A stretch of DNA of 64,000 bases from Bdellovibrionia bacterium. GTDB taxonomy: Bacteria > Bdellovibrionota > Bdellovibrionia > Bdellovibrionales > JAGQZY01. The first letter of the stretch is position 1. Each line of letters begins with the position of its first letter. Of this stretch, positions 24,595-32,822 are shown in pieces. A program made the position numbers and the translations under genes. Location of the stretch: assembly GCA_030427805.1 (NCBI GenBank), contig JAUICP010000005.1, forward strand, positions 62,001-126,000. The letters run 5' to 3'. The notes beneath the pieces were generated by a model. It saw only the letters and a program-made list of their open reading frames with translations. It made no database searches and was not told where the DNA came from.

Positions 24595-25515
24595 ATGTTA
24601 AAAGGTATCCATGCAAATCAAGAGGGTATGTCCCTTCCTGAAGTTTTAATAACTGTTGTTATTTCTGGAATTCTTACGCTCGCTGGAGCCACAATTATCA
24701 ACTTAGCGGCAATGTATTACTCAAATACTGTAAATACATTGGAATCTGAAATTGAAGCCTCTCAGGGTTTATATCTAATTAAGAACGCTCTCGTAGGAGC
24801 CGTCGATATCAGAAGGACAAATGTAGACATTGTTGATGCAAATTCTCCTGGTGTAGTTGGAGTGGGTGATTCGAGAACTCATGGTCTTTTTCGAACTGGG
24901 ACTTCTGCTGGTTTCACCGGTGTTACCCGTACATTGGCTCTTTTTAATAGAGAAACGTCTATTGATGGGGATCGTAGTCAGCTGGAGCCGACAGGAATAG
25001 CAATGGTTGGTTTTAATGCTGGAGCTTTAACTCAGGGAGCCCTTTATATTTACAATATTGATCCAGATACTACCAAGGCAATAAATTACACCAACGGACA
25101 GCGCAACTTTGTCGATTTTGCTGATGGAAATGCTAATATTACGGTCATTCCTCGTGTCGTGAGATGGGAAGTAAATCCATTGAATGCTTTGGGTGTCGAT
25201 CCGGCGGCGGCTCAAGCCGTTGTTCGTCAAGCGGTCAATGGTGATTTATTACTCTCTGTTCAGCTTAATCTAACATTCAGATTTCATCCGTCGGCAAATC
25301 CGCAAGAATGGTGTTGGAGAGCTAACTTGGCCGCAGCTCCCTGCGCTAATGTTCGAGCTCGAGATGTTGTTAAGTCGACAGCGATTGTATTTAGAAATAA
25401 TCGAATTTACTTTGACGCAAACGACGACACTGTTCCTGGAAATTATCCAAAAGCAGATTATAGAGTTAATGGAGGAATATATTATTTTCTTCCTAGAGGT
25501 CCAAGGGTATTTTAA
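24595..25515 (+). CDS. Type IV pilin-like (pseudopilin) protein
   Basis: The N-terminus has a prepilin peptidase site: G|MSLPEVLITVVISGILTLA, with cleavage after Gly11, Met as residue 1 and Glu5 of the mature protein, followed by a long hydrophobic helix. At 306 residues it is larger than a major pilin, which fits a minor pilin or an unusual surface pseudopilin. The rest is not recognised. The next gene starts 12 nt downstream and also has an N-terminal helix, so the two are probably co-expressed. No pilus assembly genes are in the window. Confidence 0.8.
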   Translation: MLKGIHANQEGMSLPEVLITVVISGILTLAGATIINLAAMYYSNTVNTLESEIEASQGLYLIKNALVGAVDIRRTNVDIVDANSPGVVGVGDSRTHGLFRTGTSAGFTGVTRTLALFNRETSIDGDRSQLEPTGIAMVGFNAGALTQGALYIYNIDPDTTKAINYTNGQRNFVDFADGNANITVIPRVVRWEVNPLNALGVDPAAAQAVVRQAVNGDLLLSVQLNLTFRFHPSANPQEWCWRANLAAAPCANVRARDVVKSTAIVFRNNRIYFDANDDTVPGNYPKADYRVNGGIYYFLPRGPRVF

Positions 25516-25527
25516 AAAGGGTGACGA

Positions 25528-26433
25528 ATGTTTGGTAATAATTTGAAGACATCACTGGTAAATGAACGGGGAGGAGGAAACATACTTCTTGTGTTTGTCA
25601 TTACTACATTTGTTATGATTTTGATCGGCTCCATAGCGCAGTATTCTTTGGTATTTTATAGGCAGAGTTTTAGGGTCAAAGAATCTTTAAAAATGATTGA
25701 AGTTATGGAGCAAATGTCAAAAGTTATAAAGAAAGCTTTTGACGAAAACTTGGCGCAGAATGGAGGAATATCAGTTGCAAACTGTAACCCCGGTTATACA
25801 CTTCGCAGTGTAGCTGTTAACGGCAAAACAACTCATTTTTGTTTTGAAGATACGATCGCCGAAAGGTGCGTTGCCGACCCGAGTAACCCGTTGGCGGTAG
25901 GTGTAAGTCCCTATTGTATTCTTAACCCTGGTGTCGATGTTACAAAAATTAGAGGCAAAGAAAACTTAAACTTCTACGTGCAACTGAACGAACCATTACC
26001 TGCGGTTGCAAAAGTAGGAAAGTGGTTGGATCGCAAAATTGTTAGTCTAGGATTAGATCAGGGTGATTTAAAGCCAATTCTCGAAAACTCTTCGATTCAG
26101 TTAAAAACAGCACATGCTCAGTCTTTGATTGAGCAAAGTTATGTACCAGCAAATCCCAATACGAATTTAGGAATTATCACGCCAAGCTGTGCGAATGGTG
26201 ATGCCGATCAGTTTCATGATAATTTGTGTGTTATTTGTGAAGAGGTTGGTGCGGGAGCAGGGTTAGATCGAAGAGATAACTTGGTTCCGGCTGGTCCGAA
26301 CCCAGGGGGAGTAGCAAGGTGCGTGACATTTAGAGTTTGTGCTTTATGGGCAATTGATGATCCAGCAAACCCTACAGCATGCGCTGCAAATGGCTATTGG
26401 TATCAAAAGATAGCTCTTATATCTAATAACTAA
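25528..26433 (+). CDS. Membrane-anchored unknown protein, partner of the pilin-like gene
   Basis: A single hydrophobic segment (about residues 18-46, NILLVFVITTFVMILIGSIAQ) sits after a short Asn/Gly-rich start, in the position expected for a PilX- or PilW-like accessory component, but without a clear prepilin cleavage site. About ten cysteines in the exported part (for example CNPG, CFED, CVICEE, CAANG) suggest disulfides. It lies 12 nt after the pilin-like gene and is followed by a terminator. The function is not known; a pilus-tip or adhesin component is a guess. Confidence 0.7.
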   Translation: MFGNNLKTSLVNERGGGNILLVFVITTFVMILIGSIAQYSLVFYRQSFRVKESLKMIEVMEQMSKVIKKAFDENLAQNGGISVANCNPGYTLRSVAVNGKTTHFCFEDTIAERCVADPSNPLAVGVSPYCILNPGVDVTKIRGKENLNFYVQLNEPLPAVAKVGKWLDRKIVSLGLDQGDLKPILENSSIQLKTAHAQSLIEQSYVPANPNTNLGIITPSCANGDADQFHDNLCVICEEVGAGAGLDRRDNLVPAGPNPGGVARCVTFRVCALWAIDDPANPTACAANGYWYQKIALISNN

Positions 26434-26464
26434 GTTAATCGACAGTAAATACTTCTGAAAGTAG

Positions 26465-26488
26465 AAAACTCCTCCCCAGGAGTTTTTC
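26465..26488 (+). terminator. Intrinsic terminator after the pilin-like pair
   Basis: AAAACTCCT (26465-26473) pairs with AGGAGTTTT (26478-26486) around CCCC, followed by T and then CTT. It closes the transcription unit that starts upstream of 24595. Confidence 0.75.
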
Positions 26489-26960
26489 TTCCCCGAAACC
26501 AACGTTCATGGTTTCGCTGAGCATTTTGTTTCATCTCCAGAAGAGTTCACAAAAATTTTCCGGTCTAACTCAGTTCCAGAAAATCGCCTTCTCAAAAAAT
26601 TGAGAGTGGCTTGAGCCAAGAGAGGGGGAGCGCTAACTTCAACAAGAACATAATCCGCATCAACTTCAACATGAACAGTAAACTGGTCCAAGCCACTCTC
26701 TGGAAATGAAACGCTTGCTGATCTTCCTTAGTGCAAGGGGGGTGCCCCGCTCAAAATGAAATTGTAAGCTTTACAGCCTCGAGCGACCGAAAACTCAACC
26801 CTAATTGTCCATTTGGGTGCCAATGATTGCTCATAAGTACTCGATACTACTTGTGAATTTCAGATTTTTTGGTTCCACTATGGAACCATTAAATCACCCA
26901 TTCTGGCACTCGGTGATTAGAATTTGAAACTGAGTGATTCAGTGAATCTTCAAAAGAAAT
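26489..26960. other. 470-nt spacer without a confident gene
   Basis: The spacer lies between two terminators facing opposite directions. It holds a 12-nt inverted repeat (26602-26613 with 26690-26701), a palindrome TGGTTCC-ACTAT-GGAACCA (26870-26888) and two imperfect copies of ACTcGgTGATT (26916-26942 region). A minus-strand frame of 61 codons from a TTG at 26691 to 26506 is open, but has no ribosome binding site and no recognised product; it could be a remnant. Nothing else was seen. Confidence 0.5.
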
Positions 26961-27005
26961 AAAAAGGCGGCTTCTAGAAATACTCAATTATCGAGAAGCC
27001 CACCT
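26961..27005 (-). terminator. Terminator of the large secreted repeat protein gene (minus strand)
   Basis: Read on minus, a GGTGGGCTTCT arm (from 27005) pairs with AGAAGCCGCC, followed by TTTTTATTT. It lies 10 nt after the stop codon at 27015. The stem has one bulge and a long loop. Confidence 0.65.
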
Positions 27006-27014
27006 TGATGAGTA

Positions 27015-30000
27015 CTAAAGTTGAACTTGGCTGAGTTGTCCTTTGCGAATAACCACTCGACCTTCCAAATCTCGATTGCCCACCTTGTACTTCACCACAT
27101 AGGTCCCAGGGGGTAGGTTGAACACTGGCCCGGTCCCTTGAGTGACTTTTTGGTCGTTCAGGTCGTAAAAATAGAAATAATTGGCCTGGGAGGTTATTTT
27201 AAGCTGACCATAACCTCCGGCGAAAACAGTTCTCTCACGCCCTTCATAAACCTCGGCTTGTATGACAATGCTGGGGGTATAGTCACTAAAAATGAAGTTA
27301 TAAACGCCCGCTGGTAGCTCCATTTCGTCGTCCCAACCTTGATGAACTTTCTTGTCGTCACTTGCGGTTCTGACATACACGTAACTTCGGAAGGGTTGAT
27401 CGAGGCCATCCACCTTATTGAATTTGACCTTGCCGTAGCCAGCGCCAGGGCTCACAGGTGAGTTGAGGCCTCGATTAATTCTCACACCTTTGATGATGAA
27501 ATTCGGGGTGTAATCAGAAAAATTCAAATCGTAGGTCCCTGGGGGTAAATCTACAACCTTCTGTTGCCCTTGGAATACCTTTTCGCCGGTGTCGTTTCTG
27601 GTGATGTAAACGTAGCTCTTTCGTTCTTTGCCAAAAGCATCACGAGGATCCATGGTGAGCCGACCATAACCCGAAGTCATAATACTTGAAATTTTATTAG
27701 CCTCAACTCGTACACCTCGATGAATAATTGGCGGAGTGTAGTCTGTCATGTGAATGTCATAGACTCCGGGTTGAAGATCAATTTGGCTCTCTTGGCCGGC
27801 CCAAACTCTTTCTTGAGTGGAGCTATCGTAAATGTATTTGTAGGACTTCATAAACTGGCCCATGGCATCTTGGTGAACCATTTTTAAGCGGCCATCGCCA
27901 TCCACTTTGGTTGTAACAACTTGGCCCGCCGAAATTTTAGCCAATAGAACAACACTAGGGATGTAAGTACTGACTATGATTTCGTAATCACCAGGGGGTA
28001 GGTCGAATTGGTCATCCCAGCCCGATGTAATTCTTTGGCCATTGAGATTAATATACTTGTAGGTGCGAATGGCTTTTCCCGCGGCATCCAGAGAAAGTAT
28101 GCGAATTCGCCCGCGATCAGCGGCCAAGTCTTTTTCTATAAAGCTATGGCCTTCAAATTCGTCGGCTAGATCCCGCATATAATAGCGAGAAAAGTCTTGG
28201 CGTTCGACGAGGGGACCCAGGTGTGAAGAGGTCTCAAAAGATTTTCGAATCAACTCTTCGCCATCAACTCCAGATTTATAGATACGAATATCGTAATCAC
28301 CTTCGTGGATGGGGCTTCGAAGCTGAACGGGACCTTGCCATCTTCCGCCGATTTGAATCTTCCTTTTGAAAACAAAATCTTCAAGAGAGCGCGGACCATC
28401 GGTCGTGCTGCTCGGTAGAATTCCCAAAAAGGCTGACCTAGCATCGCACCAGGGGAGTTCATAGTTGATTTCCATGAGCTCGTTAGGGAGAAAGCGATCC
28501 TTAGTCAGGGTGACTTGGGGCTCGGGGCTTTCGGTGAGTTGAATCTTTTGCGCCGCCCCCTGGAGTTTTTGGCTCAGACCCATCAATATGGGTTCATAGG
28601 CTTTGAGCGCGCGACCATAGCTATCGAGTTTAGGTTCAAATTGAATATCGGGAGTTGTCTCGGCCAAGCCGCAAGGGCCATCGAGGCATTCGCCCATCTT
28701 AGGAGAAACTCTCTCGATTTCTTTCACGAGTTCTTTAATTCGCGTCAAACGTGAGTCGACACAATCTCGATGTCTTTTTACTTTCGCAAGATTTTCGCGC
28801 TGGATGCGCAGGTCTTCTTCAATTTTTTCGATGAGTTTTTGTCGCTCCATTTGCTCAACAATGGTGTAGCACTGTAGGGCCTTGACCGTAACACCGAGAA
28901 CATTGGCACCAGCTTCGGGTTTTCCTTGCTTAAAGTTCTGAATGGCATTCTTTAGTTCAGATGCCGAGCTTTTAATGCAGAAAAAGAGTGAGACCGTGAG
29001 TTTGTTGAGAGTTCGTAAACCGGGCACGCCCTGTCCTTCTACAAACGGAATCTGAATGTCCCGCGTAAGGTAGTTGAGCATTGTCAGGGAGTCGGCCGCG
29101 AGTTCGTAGGCCTCATCGAGTTGATTGAGGTTTTTCAGGATTTTCTGCTTGCGACTTAAATTGACGGCCTCATCGGGAGATCTCGGCTTCTTTAGAAGCC
29201 CATGGATTCCTTTAACCACATCGCGAACATTGGTAAGAATCTGGCTGACGTCGAGAAGGGCCGCCTGGGTATCTTGCTTCCAGACTTCCTCATCGAGATT
29301 TTTTTGACTTTGAATGCTTAAGTCAAAAAGGGATTTATAGTGCTTTCGAGCCAGTTGATGGTATTCGGCTTGCCAAAGTTGGGTTTCGCGCAAACGTTTT
29401 TCTGCTTCCAGTAAATTTTGTCGAATGGGAGAGACCACATCACATGCAAGCTTTGCACATCGGAAATCATTTTTACAGGATTCGAATTTTCGCTCGAGTT
29501 GATAGAGGTTAGAACTGATGCGCGAAAGATCTTCAAAAACATAGGGAGCATCACCGAGATCTTCCTCGTTACAAATGATTCTTTCAGAGGGTCTAGAGTC
29601 GGCAATGATTGGTCCTTGTTGCTGACACTGTGGAGTCGCTTCACAGGTTTCAAGGGCCCGGAGATTTTTTGGGATATCTTCTTTTAAGCTCCGCAATTCA
29701 GTTCTTAGATTTGAAATGTGATCGAGAGCCGCTTCTCTTTTTTCGATCCACTCATTGATTCGAGTCGTGATCTCTCCCGCTTTGGCAAAAAACTCTGTTT
29801 CGCTTAAAGACTCATCCATATAGATTTTTCTTTTTTCGCCGTGGAGGCCCGCTAAAACCTGAACAGCGACATTGGCTTCTCGGTGGGCCCAGTAGAATTG
29901 GGTCTCAAAGCCATATTCCTCATTGCGAGAACCATTGTAGGCATCGGCTTGGGCCTGGCAATGTTTACACTGACTATGAATAATTCGAGGGGCCTCAGGT

Positions 30001-30569
30001 GGCGGTACGTATTCGACGGGTGGATAAGGTTGGATGGCAGGAGTGTAATGGTTATTGGTCGAATCTCCAAAATCCCCTGGGTTCAGACCAACTTGCCGTG
30101 GGTTTTCAAAGATAAATACGGGACCATTGCGATTGATATCGAGGTCTTCGTTATAGTCGTCGAGATCTTTGTAACTTCCAGAATCACAACAACTGCACTT
30201 TTGCCCGTTGTTGACCATGATGTAAAAGGCTTCGATGGTACCAGCTTTAAGAGCACGGCGAAGGCGACGCTCTAGCGGAGGTGACCAGGGGCGAGTGTAA
30301 ACCGTGTCGTTTTGGATGTATTTAATTTTAACTTGGCTATCGATCGACTCCATACATGAAGTGCAGCGGGGGCTGATTCGGTAAAGGAGTTGAATAAGGC
30401 GACCTGGATAGAAGGCTACTTCCATCTCGGCTTTCTTTTCTTCGAAGGCTTTTTGTACTCCGCGATCAGCAGAGCATGTTCTGGTCTCACAACCAGAGCA
30501 TTGGGCCTCGGCATCGAAGGTTATAAATTGGAAACTAAAAATAAGAGCCGCGAAAACGAAAAATTTCAC
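27015..30569 (-). CDS. Large secreted Cys-rich protein with five C-terminal PEGA-like repeats
   Basis: GTG at 30569 follows AGGGGGAAGA on minus. A signal peptide (MKFFVFAALIFSFQF) ends near DAEAQC. The N-terminal 230 residues hold several Cys pairs (CSGC, CTSC, CSCC, CKHC), suggesting metal binding or disulfides, and a proline-rich stretch around 185. Residues about 270-680 are predicted coiled or helical with scattered Cys. From about 817 to 1184 there are five tandem units of about 75 residues, each with a YxYI/V strand, a QG/GW loop, LPPGxYxxxxSDYTP and a ...V.I strand, similar to PEGA-type beta domains. Function is unknown; a structural or surface role is inferred. Confidence 0.85.
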   Translation of the reverse strand: MKFFVFAALIFSFQFITFDAEAQCSGCETRTCSADRGVQKAFEEKKAEMEVAFYPGRLIQLLYRISPRCTSCMESIDSQVKIKYIQNDTVYTRPWSPPLERRLRRALKAGTIEAFYIMVNNGQKCSCCDSGSYKDLDDYNEDLDINRNGPVFIFENPRQVGLNPGDFGDSTNNHYTPAIQPYPPVEYVPPPEAPRIIHSQCKHCQAQADAYNGSRNEEYGFETQFYWAHREANVAVQVLAGLHGEKRKIYMDESLSETEFFAKAGEITTRINEWIEKREAALDHISNLRTELRSLKEDIPKNLRALETCEATPQCQQQGPIIADSRPSERIICNEEDLGDAPYVFEDLSRISSNLYQLERKFESCKNDFRCAKLACDVVSPIRQNLLEAEKRLRETQLWQAEYHQLARKHYKSLFDLSIQSQKNLDEEVWKQDTQAALLDVSQILTNVRDVVKGIHGLLKKPRSPDEAVNLSRKQKILKNLNQLDEAYELAADSLTMLNYLTRDIQIPFVEGQGVPGLRTLNKLTVSLFFCIKSSASELKNAIQNFKQGKPEAGANVLGVTVKALQCYTIVEQMERQKLIEKIEEDLRIQRENLAKVKRHRDCVDSRLTRIKELVKEIERVSPKMGECLDGPCGLAETTPDIQFEPKLDSYGRALKAYEPILMGLSQKLQGAAQKIQLTESPEPQVTLTKDRFLPNELMEINYELPWCDARSAFLGILPSSTTDGPRSLEDFVFKRKIQIGGRWQGPVQLRSPIHEGDYDIRIYKSGVDGEELIRKSFETSSHLGPLVERQDFSRYYMRDLADEFEGHSFIEKDLAADRGRIRILSLDAAGKAIRTYKYINLNGQRITSGWDDQFDLPPGDYEIIVSTYIPSVVLLAKISAGQVVTTKVDGDGRLKMVHQDAMGQFMKSYKYIYDSSTQERVWAGQESQIDLQPGVYDIHMTDYTPPIIHRGVRVEANKISSIMTSGYGRLTMDPRDAFGKERKSYVYITRNDTGEKVFQGQQKVVDLPPGTYDLNFSDYTPNFIIKGVRINRGLNSPVSPGAGYGKVKFNKVDGLDQPFRSYVYVRTASDDKKVHQGWDDEMELPAGVYNFIFSDYTPSIVIQAEVYEGRERTVFAGGYGQLKITSQANYFYFYDLNDQKVTQGTGPVFNLPPGTYVVKYKVGNRDLEGRVVIRKGQLSQVQL

Positions 30570-30903
30570 TCTTCCCCCTAAACAAATTACTTTGAATGAC
30601 TCGATATCCCACAGCTCGTGGTGAAAGTAAATCAGTACCTTTTGAGGCTAGGATATTGGAAGTACGCATTAATTTTCTTTTGGAATTCTCTTCACGACTT
30701 CTGGAGTTGCAGTTTTGACAAATTTTCAGAAGATCCAAGTGTCTTAAAATGAGACTGTCAAAAAAGAATCAGTAGTTCATTTCTTAAATAGGCGTCTAGA
30801 GGCTAGGCGAAACCCAGCGGTCAAATAGAATTGGCGCCCTCTAGAAGTGCCCTGGAATTGCAATCCTTATCGGTGAGTTGGTCGGCTGGAGAAGGAGAGA
30901 TGT
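30570..30903. other. Divergent intergenic region, 334 nt
   Basis: This space lies between the large minus-strand gene and the small membrane protein gene, so it should carry promoters in both directions. A TTGACA is present on plus at 30715-30720, but no TATAAT-like box follows at 16-18 nt. TCTAGAGG (30795-30802) and CCTCTAGA (30838-30845) form an 8-nt inverted repeat with a 35-nt loop. No gene was seen. Confidence 0.4.
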
Positions 30904-31281
30904 TTGAGCAAGGTAGATAATATTAATCGGGCCCTTGAGAATCTGGGCTATCAAGACAAAATAAAGTTGAGTCCCTTAGAAAAGTTTTTGGTAAGGATCG
31001 GGCTCATCGAAGGACCTCTGGTTCTTACACACCCATTACGGGCATTTTGCGTTTATGCCTGCTATTGGTTCTTAGTTTTCCCATTGGCATTTTCGTTCCT
31101 CATGTTTTTGGTGACCCCATTTGTAGGGCTCCAATCGAACCCCGTTTCGTTTATCAATTTAATGGGGCAAATTGAGGGAGTAATGCTCATTATGTTTTTA
31201 GGCAGCGTTTCGTGGGCACTTTTTATGATTGTCATCAATTGGCGCGTTCGCCGAGTCAAAGGCCTAGAGATTAAGGCTTAA
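30904..31281 (+). CDS. Small membrane protein of unknown function
   Basis: TTG at 30904 follows AAGGAGAG. The 125-residue protein has two hydrophobic segments (about 43-72 and 83-107) after an N-terminal cytoplasmic part, with a short basic tail (WRVRRVKGL). It could be a two-helix inner-membrane protein. Its stop codon overlaps that of the convergent hydrolase gene. No family is recognised. Confidence 0.72.
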   Translation: MSKVDNINRALENLGYQDKIKLSPLEKFLVRIGLIEGPLVLTHPLRAFCVYACYWFLVFPLAFSFLMFLVTPFVGLQSNPVSFINLMGQIEGVMLIMFLGSVSWALFMIVINWRVRRVKGLEIKA

Positions 31282-32588
31282 CTAAATTCATCGAGAATGA
31301 CATCAATTAAGGAGTTTCGGATCGAGTCCCGTTCAATGTGGGGCTCGTGCTCTGAATTTTCAAATCCATTTCTATAGATATGGCAAGAGCCCTCTATTTT
31401 GTTATTGAAGGCTTGGCAGAACTCCTCTTGCCCCCGGTTGTCGACTACGGTTTCTCGTCCTGCCTGAATAATAGCAATCCGAAGATTTTTCTCTTTTCCA
31501 GAAAGAGAGTTGGTCTTTGCGTGGGTGAGCATGCGCTTCCAAGAACCTCTTTTAAAGAGTTTTGTCGTTGATAGGACTCCTTGATAGACCCAACCAAAAG
31601 TGGGACCGCTAATGGGGATGTTAGCAGGGTGCTGTTCTTGTATTTTTAATTGAAACCAATATCGATGGGGGTCACTGGTCAACTGATTGGTTGGTTCACC
31701 GTTGAAAGTTTGCTGCGAAAACGGATGATCCTCAGCCCGCCACTGATTTACGATGCCATGGACATAATCAGTCCATTTAATAAGGCCCATGTTTTTCATG
31801 ATGAAGACAGCTGCTTTAGAAATGAATTGATTGAAGTAACCTGTTCCCGTCGAAAGGGCTCTCCCGGCCTTAAAAAGTTGAATCTTAGTTACAACGGCAG
31901 GGGGAAGGGCGATCTTCAGCATCGGACTAGTTAAGATGGACTTCTCAAAGGGGTTCGGGTGATCCTGAAGGTATCGCGTGGCGATGAGTCCGCCCATGGA
32001 GTGACCGTATAAGTAGAGCTTTTCAGAGTCGAGTAGGCTGCCCCCATCTGCTTGAACGGCGTGTTCGACGAAGCGTGCGAAGTCATTGGCATAAAAGTCA
32101 AAGTTTTCAACATAGCCTTTGTGCCGTTCAAAATCGGATTCGTCGTCGATGAGCCGAGACGACTGTCCTTGTCCGCGGTGATCGATGGCGTAGATGGGGC
32201 CATATCCTTTTTGTAAGAGGTCGTAGGCAAGCTCGGTGTACTTCAATGCAGTTTCTCTAAACCCTGGAGATATAAATAGGGCACCCAGAGGTCCTTTTTC
32301 TGAACCAAAGCGCGTGTAGCTTATTGTCACATCTTGACCGTCAGCCTTTGGATGAGTGCTCGTAAATTCGTGTTGCGAGTAAAAAGGCACGGCTTGGCTA
32401 AAGGTCGATTTATCAGAACCGGTGAGTGCCAGTTCGAGCATTCGAACCTGTTTTTCACTGGGTTCAAATGGAGCAAAGTGACCTTCACAAATATCGAAGG
32501 CTTTAGCAAAGCTTGCTGTAAAGCACAGGCTCGCAAAAAAAACGAGAGAGCATAGTTTGAATGTTTTTTGCGCCCATCGAAAGATCAA
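31278..32588 (-). CDS. Exported alpha/beta hydrolase (monoacylglycerol lipase/lysophospholipase-like)
   Basis: A TTG start at 32588 is chosen: AAAGGAAG lies a few bases upstream, and it leads directly into a signal peptide (hydrophobic CSLVFFASLCFTAS, cleavage near SFAKA|F). A GTG at 32624 would add 12 residues and has no ribosome binding site. The nucleophile elbow is GHSMGG, the acid lies in AGRETVVDN and the His in SEHEPHIERD, the triad of Hydrolase_4 lipases; AIDHRGQGQSSR is the usual lid-side loop. Lysophospholipase L2 and monoglyceride lipase are the nearest types. It probably acts in the periplasm on phospholipid or glyceride. Confidence 0.85.
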   Translation of the reverse strand: MIFRWAQKTFKLCSLVFFASLCFTASFAKAFDICEGHFAPFEPSEKQVRMLELALTGSDKSTFSQAVPFYSQHEFTSTHPKADGQDVTISYTRFGSEKGPLGALFISPGFRETALKYTELAYDLLQKGYGPIYAIDHRGQGQSSRLIDDESDFERHKGYVENFDFYANDFARFVEHAVQADGGSLLDSEKLYLYGHSMGGLIATRYLQDHPNPFEKSILTSPMLKIALPPAVVTKIQLFKAGRALSTGTGYFNQFISKAAVFIMKNMGLIKWTDYVHGIVNQWRAEDHPFSQQTFNGEPTNQLTSDPHRYWFQLKIQEQHPANIPISGPTFGWVYQGVLSTTKLFKRGSWKRMLTHAKTNSLSGKEKNLRIAIIQAGRETVVDNRGQEEFCQAFNNKIEGSCHIYRNGFENSEHEPHIERDSIRNSLIDVILDEFS

Positions 32589-32779
32589 GTTACTTCCTTT
32601 TGAGTGTTTCAGTCGATCAGGCACTATAGCAGTGTTTGACTTTAGCTGCTTAAAAAATCAATAAAACAGGTTTACGGAAGATACATAGGTCCAAAAGTTT
32701 TCGTATTTTAGTCTAAAATGCAGAGAAAGAGGCTTGGGAGTTCCCTGTTAACAAAGGTTTTCATTTTATAATGCATGTT

Positions 32780-32822
32780 CGCTACCAAAAGGAAGACGCT
32801 ACCATTTGGTGCCAGGCACTTA
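32780..32822 (-). repeat. Stop-codon repeat plus GGTAG module (copy 2)
   Basis: On minus it starts at the hflX stop TAA (32822) and runs GTGCCTGGCACC-AAAT-GGTAGCG to 32797, matching copy 1 at 20995-20970 at 22 of 26 bases. It continues into GGTAGCG...CTTCCTTTTGGTAG (32803-32782), the module seen as a perfect hairpin at 18106-18200. GTGCC-T-GGCAC is an exact short palindrome. Confidence 0.75.

Noticed and set aside
26506-26691. 61-codon minus-strand frame in the spacer after the pilin-like pair
   Set aside because: TTG start without SD, no recognised product; kept only as a note in the spacer description.
30715-30720. TTGACA box before the small membrane protein gene
   Set aside because: No -10 element at suitable distance; the TTAAAAT nearby is 23 nt away.
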